DNA from: Acidimicrobiia bacterium
GTDB taxonomy: Bacteria > Actinomycetota > Acidimicrobiia > Acidimicrobiales > Ilumatobacteraceae
Reading direction: 5' to 3'
Assembly (NCBI GenBank): GCA_013815505.1
Contig: JACDGA010000012.1
Span: 1 to 14,623 of the forward strand
Length of the DNA: 14,623 nucleotides
Below the pieces are notes generated by a model. That model made no database searches, was not told the origin of the DNA, and saw nothing but the letters and a program-made list of their open reading frames with translations. The position numbers and the translations under genes were made by a program. Shown in pieces: positions 1-6,029 of the stretch. Within the stretch, counting starts at the first letter, position 1, and each line of letters starts with the position of its first letter.

Positions 1-180
1 GCCGCCAAGCTGGCGCACGAGGCCGGCAACGAGGACACCACCCGCCTGCTGACGAAAGTGGTCGAGGTCGTCGATGTCGAGGCGGGCACCGTGCGACTGC
101 GCCAGGACGTCGCCAAGAGCGACGAGATGGCGCTCGACACGCGCAGCACGAAGACCACCAGGATCAAGAGGACGAGTTGA
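1..180 (+). CDS. C-terminal end of a probable VWA-domain protein (partial)
   Basis: Frame 1 is open from the first base and stops at TGA 178-180, giving the last 59 residues of a protein whose start lies outside the window. The tail contains a short beta-rich stretch (VVEVVDVEAGTVRLRQDV) and a basic end (LDTRSTKTTRIKRTS). It resembles, from memory, the C-terminus of actinobacterial von Willebrand factor A proteins that precede FHA/zinc-ribbon genes in protein-phosphorylation gene clusters. The VWA domain itself, with its metal-binding MIDAS motif, is not visible here, so the family call rests on the tail and on the next gene. The stop codon overlaps the next start by one base (TGATG), which suggests translational coupling and a shared operon. 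Confidence 0.5.
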   Translation, partial: AAKLAHEAGNEDTTRLLTKVVEVVDVEAGTVRLRQDVAKSDEMALDTRSTKTTRIKRTS

Positions 181-899
181 TGGCCACCACGACGTGCTCC
201 CAGGGACACGAATCGGGCGATCCGCAGTGGTGTGACGTCTGCGGCGAGCGCATCGGCGCCGCCCCGGCGGCTCCTGCGTCTCCTGCGGCTCCGGATCCTG
301 AAGCGACGGGCAAGGCTCCGGTCGTGGGCACTGCGGCCACTGCACCTCCCATCGCTGCGGTGGAGTGCCCCAACTGCTCCGCATCGAACGACGGCGCGAG
401 CCTGTTCTGCGAGCAGTGCGGCTACGACTTCACGACCGGCCAGGCACCCCCCGAGGCGCCGACCGCACCCGAGTCGCCTGCGCCGGCGGGGGAACCGGCG
501 ACGGTGCCGTGGGTCGTCGTGGTGGAGGTCGATCCGAAGTGGTACGAGCTGAAGGGCACACTCGCCGATGCGCCCCTGCCGCCGGCCAACACGTACACGG
601 TCGCGTTGCACACCACGACGTCGCTGATCGGGCGCACGAGCAAGTCGAAGGGCGTCAAGGCCGACATCGCGCTCGATGCCGACACCGGCGTCTCGCGCCG
701 CCAGGCGCAACTCGTCGCCGACGGCACGTCGTTGAGCGTGGTCGATCTGGCGAGCACCAACGGAACGTTCGTCGTCGCGCCGGACGTCGAACCCGACGCT
801 GACATCGAGCCGCTGGCACCCGACGAGGTCCGACAGCTCAGCGACGGCGATCGCGTCTACGTCGGCGCCTGGACGCGCCTCACCGTGCGCAGCACCTGA
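180..899 (+). CDS. FHA-domain protein with two N-terminal zinc ribbons
   Basis: This predicted cytoplasmic protein of 239 aa probably recognises phosphothreonine partners in Ser/Thr kinase signalling. Residues 6-21 carry Cys6, His10, Cys18 and Cys21, and residues 63-80 carry Cys63, Cys66, Cys77 and Cys80, giving two zinc-ribbon-like knuckles separated by an Ala/Pro linker. A second Ala/Pro linker precedes a C-terminal FHA domain (about 138-235) with the signature GR at 151-152, SRRQA at 172-176 and STNGT at 192-196. The usual His of the S-x-x-H motif is Gln175, which may alter but need not abolish phosphopeptide binding. I chose ATG 180 over the in-frame TTG 177 because ATG overlaps the upstream TGA by one base and is preceded by AGAGGA. 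It ends 12 bp before a convergent gene. Confidence 0.85.
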   Translation: MATTTCSQGHESGDPQWCDVCGERIGAAPAAPASPAAPDPEATGKAPVVGTAATAPPIAAVECPNCSASNDGASLFCEQCGYDFTTGQAPPEAPTAPESPAPAGEPATVPWVVVVEVDPKWYELKGTLADAPLPPANTYTVALHTTTSLIGRTSKSKGVKADIALDADTGVSRRQAQLVADGTSLSVVDLASTNGTFVVAPDVEPDADIEPLAPDEVRQLSDGDRVYVGAWTRLTVRST

Positions 900-911
900 T
901 TGCGGCTGCGA

Positions 912-1175
912 TCAACTGGCCGTGAGAGGTTGGTGACCGCCGGGAAAGACCCGCACCTCCGCGCTCGGCAGGGTTGACCACCAGTGCGCGTAGCGTCCGT
1001 ACACCGCGGGTTCACCGTCGGCGAGGCGGGCGACCAGCGCACATGCTTCGGCAGCGAGTCCCTGCCAGGCGTCGTCGGGCAACGGGGCGCCGGGGGTGTC
1101 AAACAGCTCGACGCCGTCGGGACCTTCGACCGTCTCGAGCGTGTCGGCCATCGCGCGCAGCGCATCACTCGCCAC
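912..1175 (-). CDS. Unrecognised small acidic protein
   Basis: An 87-aa reading frame starts at GTG 1175 and ends at TGA 914-912. I do not recognise the family. The product is acidic and Trp-containing, with likely helices (DALRAMADTLETV and AWQGLAAEACALVARLA) and a C-terminal PSAEVRVFPGGHQ segment. Composition and third-position GC look coding. It converges on the FHA gene and is divergent from the ribbon-helix-helix gene. The same frame stays open upstream of the GTG to about 1253, and that stretch (ATPQDLAQFTLLERSV) also looks like protein but has no ATG, GTG or TTG. The true N-terminus is therefore uncertain: the start may be non-canonical, or a frameshift may separate it from ATG 1252 in another frame. 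Confidence 0.5.
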   Translation of the reverse strand: MASDALRAMADTLETVEGPDGVELFDTPGAPLPDDAWQGLAAEACALVARLADGEPAVYGRYAHWWSTLPSAEVRVFPGGHQPLTAS

Positions 1176-1246
1176 CGACCGCTCCAGCAGAGTGAACTGC
1201 GCCAGGTCCTGCGGGGTCGCCGGACCGAAGGCTCGGCGGGTCGACC

Positions 1247-1252
1247 TATCAT
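1247..1252 (+). promoter_or_regulatory. Candidate -10 element of a leaderless gene
   Basis: TATCAT fits the TAnnnT -10 pattern and lies six bases before the ATG of the ribbon-helix-helix gene. No Shine-Dalgarno sequence precedes that ATG. This is the geometry expected of a leaderless actinobacterial transcript starting at or next to the ATG. No convincing -35 was seen. Confidence 0.4.
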
Positions 1253-1258
1253 CGGAAC

Positions 1259-1480
1259 ATGCCCGAGGTATCCAATATCACCGGAGGGAAGCAGCTGACG
1301 ATTCAGCTCTCACCCGAGCATGCGCACCGTCTCGACGAGCTCTGCGCCGAGCGCAACGTGACGCCGGGGCAGCTGATCGGCGAGCTGCTCGACAAGGTCA
1401 GGCACCGTCGCGGCACCGACCACGATTCCCCCAGCGGCACACAGCGGGCGAACCCGTGGGGACAGGTCTGGCCGGGCTGA
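1259..1480 (+). CDS. Ribbon-helix-helix (CopG/Arc-like) small protein
   Basis: The 73-aa product has a short N-terminal beta strand (KQLTIQLS, residues 11-18) followed by two helices (EHAHRLDELCAERN and TPGQLIGELLDKVRHR). This is the order expected of a dimeric ribbon-helix-helix DNA-binding domain. The last 20 or so residues are polar and probably disordered. Proteins of this size and fold are often antitoxins or small autoregulators, but no recognisable toxin adjoins it: the neighbours are the unrecognised divergent gene and a convergent GNAT gene. The start is ATG 1259 with no ribosome binding site but a TATCAT -10 motif six bases upstream, suggesting a leaderless message. A strong hairpin begins ten bases after the stop. 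Confidence 0.6.
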   Translation: MPEVSNITGGKQLTIQLSPEHAHRLDELCAERNVTPGQLIGELLDKVRHRRGTDHDSPSGTQRANPWGQVWPG

Positions 1481-1490
1481 GCCGCTCGGC

Positions 1491-1525
1491 GGGCGGGAGA
1501 TCAGATCGCCTCCGATCCCCCGCCC
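1491..1525 (+). terminator. Hairpin terminator after the ribbon-helix-helix gene
   Basis: GGGCGGG (1491-1497) pairs perfectly with CCCGCCC (1519-1525). After one A-C mismatch, GATC (1499-1502) pairs with GATC (1514-1517) around an 11-base loop. It sits directly after the stop codon at 1480 and between convergent genes. There is no U-tract, as is common for terminators in high-GC actinobacteria. Confidence 0.55.
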
Positions 1526-1640
1526 ACGACACCACGTTCGGTGCGCCGAGCACGGGTGTGCCTACGGTCGCTGCATCCCGAACGTGTACGTCCCGCTGCC
1601 GTGTAGGACTCGACCCGCCAGACGCAGTAGCCGGCAGCGC

Positions 1641-1952
1641 CTACTCCGGGAGGCCGAATCGGCGGCGCTCGTCGCCGGGCACGAGGTCGAGATACTCGGC
1701 GTTCGAGGCGATGAAGTCCTTCACAAAGGGGCACTCGGGCAACACGGCGAGCTCTCGTTCGCGTAGATCGTCGAGCGTCTCTCGGACCAACTGCCTGCCC
1801 AACCCGCGCCCGGAGAAGTCGGCGAGCGTCTCGGCGTGGACGAGCGCGATGCGGCCCGGTTCAAGCCGGTAGTCGATGAAACCGGCCACCTCGTCGCCGT
1901 CTCGGATCTCATAGCGAGACCTCTCCGGATGGTCGTGGACGGTGACACTCAT
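1641..1952 (-). CDS. Small GNAT-family N-acetyltransferase (COG2388-like)
   Basis: The 103-aa product is a compact member of the GNAT fold, matching the short stand-alone acetyltransferases of the COG2388/YjdJ type. Visible features are the beta strands EVAGFIDYRLEPGRIALVHAET, the acetyl-CoA pyrophosphate-binding motif SGRGLGRQLV (R-G-x-G-R type) followed by helix RETLDDLRERE, and a C-terminal CPFVKDFIASNAEYLDLV block that is characteristic of this subfamily. The substrate is unknown. I chose ATG 1952 because the longer open frame upstream is not protein-like and begins inside the divergent VOC gene. The gene converges on the ribbon-helix-helix gene and is divergent from the VOC gene. No strong ribosome binding site precedes the ATG. 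Confidence 0.8.
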   Translation of the reverse strand: MSVTVHDHPERSRYEIRDGDEVAGFIDYRLEPGRIALVHAETLADFSGRGLGRQLVRETLDDLRERELAVLPECPFVKDFIASNAEYLDLVPGDERRRFGLPE

Positions 1953-2066
1953 GGGATCCAAGGATGCACTATTCGGCAGGCGTCGTCGGCGAGATGTCGC
2001 GGGCGACCGCAGGCCAGCGATGAGTTCGTGGCGTCGGGCTCGTCGGAAGGGGTGCTGGTCCTCGAC

Positions 2067-2080
2067 TGAAAGGCCTTTCA
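2067..2080. promoter_or_regulatory. 14-bp perfect palindrome covering the ribosome binding site
   Basis: TGAAAGGCCTTTCA reads identically on both strands and ends one base before the ATG of the VOC gene. Its AAAGG is the only plausible Shine-Dalgarno element for that gene. As RNA it could fold and mask the site, although with no loop such a hairpin would open its centre; as DNA it could bind a dimeric regulator. It may also be chance. Confidence 0.35.
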
Positions 2081-2081
2081 C

Positions 2082-2462
2082 ATGCCGAACACCACCATCA
2101 CGACCATTCGCACCGTGGCGATCCCCGCCGAGGACCAAGACCGCACAGTCGCGTTCTTCGTCGACCAACTCGGGTTCGAAACGCAGATGGACGCCGAGCT
2201 CACCGAGGGCTTCCGGTGGATCGAGGTCGCGCCCCCCGGCTCTGACGTGTCGGTGGCCATCGTCGCCGCGTCGAGCGAGCTCCCGTCCGGCGTCGACACG
2301 GGCATCCGGTTCGTGATGACGGACGCAGAGGCGGAGCACGCCTCGATGACCGAGCAGGGCGTCGACGTCGACGAGATCCTTCGCTGGCCGGGCGTGCCGG
2401 CGATGTTCTCGTTCCGAGACGTCGACGGCAACTCGTACTACGTGTCCGAGCCCGGCGAGTAG
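2082..2462 (+). CDS. VOC-superfamily (glyoxalase/bleomycin-resistance-like) protein
   Basis: The 126-aa product shows the paired beta-alpha-beta-beta-beta modules of the vicinal oxygen chelate fold. The N-terminal half has VAIPAEDQDRTVAFFVDQLGF, typical of the first module. The second half has GIRFVMTDAEAEHASMTEQG, and the end FSFRDVDGNSYYVSEPGE corresponds to the usual F-x-D-P/V-D-G-N segment. Members bind a metal ion and act as glyoxalases, dioxygenases, isomerases or binding proteins; the sequence does not tell which. The start is ATG 2082, eight bases after AAAGG inside the 14-bp palindrome. The gene is divergent from the GNAT gene, with 129 bp between them. Confidence 0.8.
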   Translation: MPNTTITTIRTVAIPAEDQDRTVAFFVDQLGFETQMDAELTEGFRWIEVAPPGSDVSVAIVAASSELPSGVDTGIRFVMTDAEAEHASMTEQGVDVDEILRWPGVPAMFSFRDVDGNSYYVSEPGE

Positions 2463-2572
2463 GTGGCTCGGCTGTTCCGTCATGGGGATCGGGCGTGTTT
2501 GCGCACGATTCTCATGACAGAATTGGATCGCGGCCCCGGACGGGATGTGACGACAAGCACGTCCGGGCGCCG

Positions 2573-2601
2573 TTGACCCGCACCCGCCATTCTATGACAC
2601 T
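2573..2601 (+). promoter_or_regulatory. Candidate promoter of the TetR/NTF2/Mo-protein operon
   Basis: TTGACC (2573-2578) is a good -35. With a 17-base spacer the -10 is GACACT (2596-2601), a weak match; TATGAC (2593-2598) is a better hexamer, but its spacer is only 14 bases. Either places the transcript start at or within a few bases of the ATG at 2610, so the message would be nearly leaderless. Confidence 0.4.
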
Positions 2602-2610
2602 GTCATGGAA
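2590..2610. promoter_or_regulatory. Inverted-repeat operator overlapping the TetR start codon
   Basis: A 21-bp dyad is centred on C2600 with 10-base arms, TTCTATGACA and TGTCATGGAA, matching at 9 of 10 positions. The inner ATGACA-C-TGTCAT is perfect. It covers the probable -10 region and ends on the A of the tetR-family ATG, the classic place for an autoregulatory TetR operator. A single ATGACA half-site also occurs at 2514-2519. Confidence 0.7.
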
Positions 2611-3236
2611 TGAGTATGGTGCAGCGCCCAAGCCGAGGCCGCCCGTCGGCGGTCGACCGCGGTGCGGTGCTCACAGCGGCGATCAAGGTGCTGCGCGACG
2701 AGGGACCGAGTGGGCTCACGGTGCGGCGCCTCGCAGCGGAGATCGGTGTGTCGCGCCAGGTCGTGTACACGCAGTTCGGCTCGCTGGGTGGCCTGATCGA
2801 CGCGCTCTACCTGCAGGGTTTCGCCGAGCTGCGGGCGGCGGCTGCGGCGCTCGACCCGTCGCTCACGGGTGTCGACTGGGTGGTTGCCAATGCGCTCGGC
2901 TACCGCGTGTACGCGCTGGCGCGTCCCGAGCTCTATGCGGTCATGTTCGAGCGTCCCTTCCGGGAGTTCGTGCCATCGGCCGAGAGCCGGTCCGTCGCAG
3001 TTGACGCGTTCCAGCCGATGGTCGACGCGGTTGCTTCGACCGGCCGCAAGCCAGGCGAATCCCGGAGCCTGGCGTTGACGCTGTGGGGCGCGATCCACGG
3101 CCTGGTGCATCTCGAGCTGCAGGGCTTCTTCGCGTTCGAGCCGTCGAGTGGTCAGCGCATCGTCGATGTGGTGAAGGGAACGATGGACCACTGCCCGCCC
3201 ACCCCCCGAAAACGAACCAAGGAGAAGGTCACATGA
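2610..3236 (+). CDS. TetR-family transcriptional regulator (WHG C-terminal domain type)
   Basis: The 208-aa product is a one-component repressor. Residues 17-66 form the TetR DNA-binding domain, with helix-turn-helix LTVRRLAAEIGVSRQVVYTQF at about 36-56. The ligand and dimerisation half contains LWGAIHGLVHLELQGFF, the W-x-x-x-H-G signature of the WHG-type C-terminal domain. It begins a four-gene run: its TGA overlaps the next ATG (ATGA at 3233-3236), and AAGGAGAAGG just before serves the next gene. I prefer ATG 2610, though ATG 2616 and GTG 2619 are in frame. No strong ribosome binding site precedes them, in line with a nearly leaderless transcript. The dyad at its start codon implies negative autoregulation of the whole operon. 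The ligand is unknown. Confidence 0.9.
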   Translation: MSMVQRPSRGRPSAVDRGAVLTAAIKVLRDEGPSGLTVRRLAAEIGVSRQVVYTQFGSLGGLIDALYLQGFAELRAAAAALDPSLTGVDWVVANALGYRVYALARPELYAVMFERPFREFVPSAESRSVAVDAFQPMVDAVASTGRKPGESRSLALTLWGAIHGLVHLELQGFFAFEPSSGQRIVDVVKGTMDHCPPTPRKRTKEKVT

Positions 3237-3667
3237 TCGAACACGTCATCGAACGATGGCACCAGTACATGCGCGGCGAGCTCGAAGGCGGACTCGACGA
3301 GTTGCTCGACGACGACGTCGTCTTCTACTCGCCGATCGTCTACACGCCCCAGGCGGGCAAGGCGATCACGAAGCTGTACCTGCAGGCCGCAGGAGCGACG
3401 CTTCCCGGCGACGAGCCCTCGAGCGCGACGCCTGATGGACGCGACAGCCGGTTTCGCTACACGAAGGAGGTTCCCGCCGGCGACACCGCCGTGCTCGAGT
3501 TCGAGACCACGGTGGACGGCAAGTACGTGAACGGCGTCGACATCATCCGCTGCAACGACGCCGGACGCATCGTCGAGTTCCGCGTCATGATCCGCCCGCT
3601 GCAGGCCGTCAACATCGTCCACCAGCAGATGAAGTCGATGCTCGAGACCCTTCAGGAACAGTCATGA
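3233..3667 (+). CDS. NTF2-like / SnoaL-like cone-fold protein
   Basis: The 144-aa product has the N-terminal helix and strand pattern of NTF2-like proteins: HVIERWHQYMRGELEGGLDELLDDDVVFYSPI, then a C-terminal set of strands (VLEFETTVDGKYVNGVDIIRCNDAGRIVEFRVMIRPL). In this fold the cone forms a hydrophobic pocket used by ketosteroid-isomerase-like enzymes, dehydratases, or ligand-binding partners. I see no residue set that fixes a reaction. Start and stop both lie in ATGA overlaps, with TetR upstream and the molybdopterin protein downstream, and a good AAGGAGAAGG ribosome binding site precedes the ATG. It probably acts on or carries the small molecule handled by this operon, which is an inference from context. 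Confidence 0.8.
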   Translation: MIEHVIERWHQYMRGELEGGLDELLDDDVVFYSPIVYTPQAGKAITKLYLQAAGATLPGDEPSSATPDGRDSRFRYTKEVPAGDTAVLEFETTVDGKYVNGVDIIRCNDAGRIVEFRVMIRPLQAVNIVHQQMKSMLETLQEQS

Positions 3668-4386
3668 CCGACGTGACGCTGCCGCCGGGTCAACGACGGA
3701 TCGACCGCTTCCCGCGCTTCGGTGCTCACCTCGGAAAGCCGGCTCCCGCAGTCCCGGCCGACCCGGTCATCGAGATCTGCGGTGCGGTGGCCGACGACGT
3801 CGACGTTCCATTGGCGACGCTCGCATCGCTCCCCCGGCGGGTGCTCGACGCCGACTTCCACTGCGTCGCCGGCTGGTCGGCCATGGGCCTGCAGTGGGAG
3901 GGGGTGGCGTTCGAGGACTTCTATCGGCGCCTCGTCGTCCCGGCGCTCGCGCCCCACACGGTGGTCACACACCTCGAGTTCCGGGGCCTCGACGGGTACA
4001 AGTCGGTCGTCGCCATCGAGGACGCGCTCGCCGACGACGTGCTGATTGCGGAGCACCTCGACGGTGAGCCGCTCGACAGCGACCACGGCGCGCCAGCGAG
4101 ATTGGTGAGCCCCAGCCAGTACGGGTACGTCAGTACGAAGCATCTCTGCCGAGTCAAAGTGCTGACGTCCGAGCCGACGGTCGGCCGAGTGTCCCGCATC
4201 GTCAACGTGCTGCTCAGGGACCACCCGAGAGCGCGGGTCTGGAAGGAGGAGCGCAACGGCAGTCTCCCGCCGTGGTTCGTGCGACCCGTCTACCGAGCAA
4301 TCAAGACGCCACTCCTCTACCTCTGTGCTCGCGGCGAGGGACGGAGTGACAGGTCGCCGTCGCATCGGACGGGTCGAGGATCATGA
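3664..4386 (+). CDS. Sulfite-oxidase-fold molybdopterin-dependent oxidoreductase
   Basis: The 240-aa product matches the molybdopterin-binding domain of the sulfite oxidase family (PF00174 type). Key points are the N-terminal LPPGQRRIDRFPRF, the motif DFHCVAGWS with Cys67 in the position of the molybdenum-coordinating cysteine, and GLDGYKSVVAIEDALADDVLIA followed by the glycine/proline-rich GAPARLVSPSQYGYVSTKHL core. There is no signal peptide or Tat motif, no heme domain and no C-terminal dimerisation domain, so it is a small cytoplasmic relative of YedY/MsrP-like proteins. Its electron partner is not in the window. It is coupled by ATGA to both neighbours. The substrate is unknown; the presence of NTF2-like and DUF2867 partners argues for an organic substrate rather than sulfite, but that is an inference. 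Confidence 0.85.
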   Translation: MTDVTLPPGQRRIDRFPRFGAHLGKPAPAVPADPVIEICGAVADDVDVPLATLASLPRRVLDADFHCVAGWSAMGLQWEGVAFEDFYRRLVVPALAPHTVVTHLEFRGLDGYKSVVAIEDALADDVLIAEHLDGEPLDSDHGAPARLVSPSQYGYVSTKHLCRVKVLTSEPTVGRVSRIVNVLLRDHPRARVWKEERNGSLPPWFVRPVYRAIKTPLLYLCARGEGRSDRSPSHRTGRGS

Positions 4387-5150
4387 GGCTCCCGAACACC
4401 GCGCACGAGTCCCGGCCGTGGCGGATCCGCGAGATCGCGCCGGACTTCGCGGTGGAGGACGTCTGGGCACTTCCCGTGCACGGTGGTGTCGACGACTTCC
4501 ACATGCTGGTCGATCTCATGGAGTCCCTCGATCCGGCCACGTCAGGTTCGCTCCCGCTTCGAGTGCTGTGGAACGTCCGTGACCTCCTCGGCAAGATGTT
4601 CGGCCTCGGTAGGGTCTCACAGACGATCGACACCGGCGGCGCTGAATTACGAGGCTCGCTGCGGATTCCGGGGACGAGCGAGACGACACTGGCCGGTCGA
4701 CTTCCGGAAGATCTGCGCCACAGCACGGCCGATCCGGATGTCGGCTCCAGTGGCGCGTCGGCCAGAGCAGTCACCTGGGCGCCGTTCGTGCCGCTCTACC
4801 GAACCGAGGACGAGTTCGCTGCAGAGCTGTCGAACCGGACCGTGCATGCCGTGCTGCACCTGGCGTGGGCCGATCAGGGCGGCGGCCGCTACCAGGGCCA
4901 GTTGGCCGTGTACGTGAAGCCACGTGGTCAGTTCGGGACGGCGTACATGGCGCTGATCAAGCCACTCCGGCTCTGGGTCGTGTATCCCGCCCTGATGCGA
5001 CAGATCGAACGAGCGTGGAGCATGCGCGAGGCGGCGAAGGCGTCGCTACCAGCAGAGGCAGAACGGATGGCCGGCGGGGTCGGCGTAGACCTGGAAGCCG
5101 TCGGTCCATTCGATGTTGTCAGCCGGCTTCAGCAGCCGGGCGCCGAGTGA
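4383..5150 (+). CDS. DUF2867 family protein with a likely acquired C-terminal tail
   Basis: The 255-aa product starts with RLPNTAHESRPWRIREIAPDF and VDDFHMLVDLM, which I recognise as the DUF2867 pattern, a domain of unknown function also found fused to SDR dehydrogenases. The conserved end (AVYVKPRGQFGTAYMALIKPLRLWVVYPALMRQIERAW) finishes near residue 213. Residues 222-255 are encoded by DNA that, on the opposite strand, encodes a well-preserved VOC protein C-terminus. The tail therefore probably arose when a deletion joined this gene to an unrelated, oppositely oriented one. The gene is the last of the four-gene ATGA-coupled operon and probably works with the molybdopterin oxidoreductase, perhaps as a ligand-binding or transfer partner. 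This last point is speculative. Confidence 0.8.
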   Translation: MRLPNTAHESRPWRIREIAPDFAVEDVWALPVHGGVDDFHMLVDLMESLDPATSGSLPLRVLWNVRDLLGKMFGLGRVSQTIDTGGAELRGSLRIPGTSETTLAGRLPEDLRHSTADPDVGSSGASARAVTWAPFVPLYRTEDEFAAELSNRTVHAVLHLAWADQGGGRYQGQLAVYVKPRGQFGTAYMALIKPLRLWVVYPALMRQIERAWSMREAAKASLPAEAERMAGGVGVDLEAVGPFDVVSRLQQPGAE

Positions 5151-5288
5151 GATGACCTCGTCGTGGGCGGCCTTGACGTCGTCGACGTACAGGTCGAGGT
5201 GGATCTGCTGTGGCGTCCCGTCGGGCCAGTCCGGCTGAACGTGGTCCGGCGCGAGCTGGATGCCGAGCCGTGGTTCATCCCGATCCTT
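5046..5288 (-). pseudogene. N-terminally truncated VOC/glyoxalase gene remnant
   Basis: Read on the minus strand, the frame ending at TAG 5048-5046 gives about 76 residues of clear VOC-superfamily C-terminus. It includes LGIQLAPDHVQPDWPDGT, QQIHLDLYVDDVKAAHDEV and GFQVYADPAGHPFCLCW, with the usual metal-side HLDLYV strand and the D-P-x-G-H-P-F-C end. Upstream the frame hits TGA (5291-5289) and offers no ATG, GTG or TTG. Roughly the first 50 residues of a normal protein are missing. The remnant lies antisense to the last 105 bases of the DUF2867 gene and 16 bp downstream of the TfoX-like gene. It is a gene fragment, unless an upstream non-standard start exists. Confidence 0.8.
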
Positions 5289-5304
5289 TCACCGACCGCA
5301 TCGC

Positions 5305-5661
5305 CTATCCCGCGGCGTCGTCGCCCTTGCGTTTCGTCGGCAACGATCGGGCGTAGGTCGTGCCGAGTGTCACCCACCGGCTCAACTGTCGTTTCGTGGC
5401 GAGGCTCTTCGGGTCGATGCGCAGCCAACCCCGCATCGGCTTGCCGCGCATCTCCATCGGCCGGGCGTTGGTCTTCGCAACGATGGTGTCGGACTCCGCC
5501 GGATCGACGCGCACCATCATCCCGCCTTGGCCGCTCGCGGCGATCGCCATGTTGCCGCCGACGAGGAAGGCAAAGCCACCGAACATCCTCTGTTCGCTCA
5601 GATAGGCCTCGTCGGCGACCAGGTCCCGGATGCGAGCTGCGAGGTCCTCGTCGTAGGCCAC
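5305..5661 (-). CDS. TfoX/Sxy N-terminal-domain protein
   Basis: The 118-aa product matches the TfoX N-terminal domain family: AYDEDLAARIRDLVADEAYLSEQRMFGGFAFLVGG is the characteristic opening, followed by strands GNMAIAASG and GMMVRVDP and the conserved RPMEMRGKPMRGWLRI. In gammaproteobacteria the family includes the competence regulator Sxy/TfoX. Actinobacterial single-domain members are widespread and of unknown role, so no competence function should be assumed. I chose GTG 5661 because it gives the family's usual V/M-AYDED start and has AGGA nine bases upstream; TTG 5688 and GTG 5685 would add a short unconserved leader. The truncated VOC gene follows closely on the same strand. Confidence 0.8.
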   Translation of the reverse strand: MAYDEDLAARIRDLVADEAYLSEQRMFGGFAFLVGGNMAIAASGQGGMMVRVDPAESDTIVAKTNARPMEMRGKPMRGWLRIDPKSLATKRQLSRWVTLGTTYARSLPTKRKGDDAAG

Positions 5662-5683
5662 GTCAGCGGATCCTAGGTCGAGC

Positions 5684-5875
5684 ACCAAATGGCTTGCCCG
5701 TCAGGCGTCGCCCGGCCTCACATCGTGCGGCACCGAAGCGATCACCGGCGACGGGCTGTACACCGTGCCGAGCCCGATCTTCCTGCACGCCGAAGGCTGC
5801 GACCCGTACGACGACCGCGACGCCCGGCCGCGAGGATCCTTGCGTGAGGGGAGCTGGTGGCTCGACGTGGACTGA
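5684..5875 (+). pseudogene. Possible DUF1203-like gene fragment
   Basis: A plus-strand frame open from 5657 to TGA 5873-5875, without a convincing start codon, encodes GDGLYTVPSPIFLHAEGC followed by DPYDDRDARPRGSLRE. This resembles the core of DUF1203 proteins (a G-P-I/V-F-V-H-x-x-x-C-x-x-Y block followed by P-x-x-L-R). Both the N-terminal part and most of the C-terminal part of that family would be absent. It directly abuts the upstream end of the TfoX-like gene. The family call is from pattern memory over a short span, so it is tentative. Apart from this fragment I see nothing coding in the stretch. Confidence 0.3.
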
Positions 5876-5906
5876 TGCGGCGACGCACGATCCAGGGATC
5901 ACTCTG

Positions 5907-6005
5907 ATGCCGATCTTCGTGTTCATCGTTGGTGCTCTCGGCGCTGGCGCGTTCTGGAGGTGGCGGTCACGGCGCCTCCCTACGGGCGGCGTTCCGATCC
6001 CATAG
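5907..6005 (+). CDS. Possible 32-aa single-pass membrane protein
   Basis: ATG 5907 is preceded by AGGGA at 5894-5898, a good ribosome binding site distance. The frame ends at TAG 6003-6005. The peptide starts MPIFVFIVGALGAGAFW, a 15-residue hydrophobic segment, then continues with basic WRWRSRRLP, giving the N-out or N-in hydrophobic plus positive-inside pattern of many tiny membrane proteins. It lies between two decayed genes, so it could also be a scrap of a former larger membrane protein. I know no family match. Confidence 0.35.
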   Translation: MPIFVFIVGALGAGAFWRWRSRRLPTGGVPIP

Positions 6006-6029
6006 CGACCGCGCGGATCCGCGGGCGGA

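Noticed and set aside
1501..1640. Minus-strand reading GYCVWRVESYTAAG as a protein C-terminus
   Set aside because: Short, needs a frameshift to give a sensible end, and continues into the GNAT gene in the wrong frame; probably chance.
1096..1872. Long plus-strand open frame (258 aa) across several genes
   Set aside because: It is Ser/Arg-rich, runs antisense through the GNAT gene and across the terminator, and shows no domain; it is a shadow of high-GC coding.
5163..6005. 280-aa plus-strand open frame
   Set aside because: Arg/Pro/Ser-rich shadow, antisense to the TfoX-like gene. Only its last 32 codons, with their own start and ribosome binding site, look plausible.
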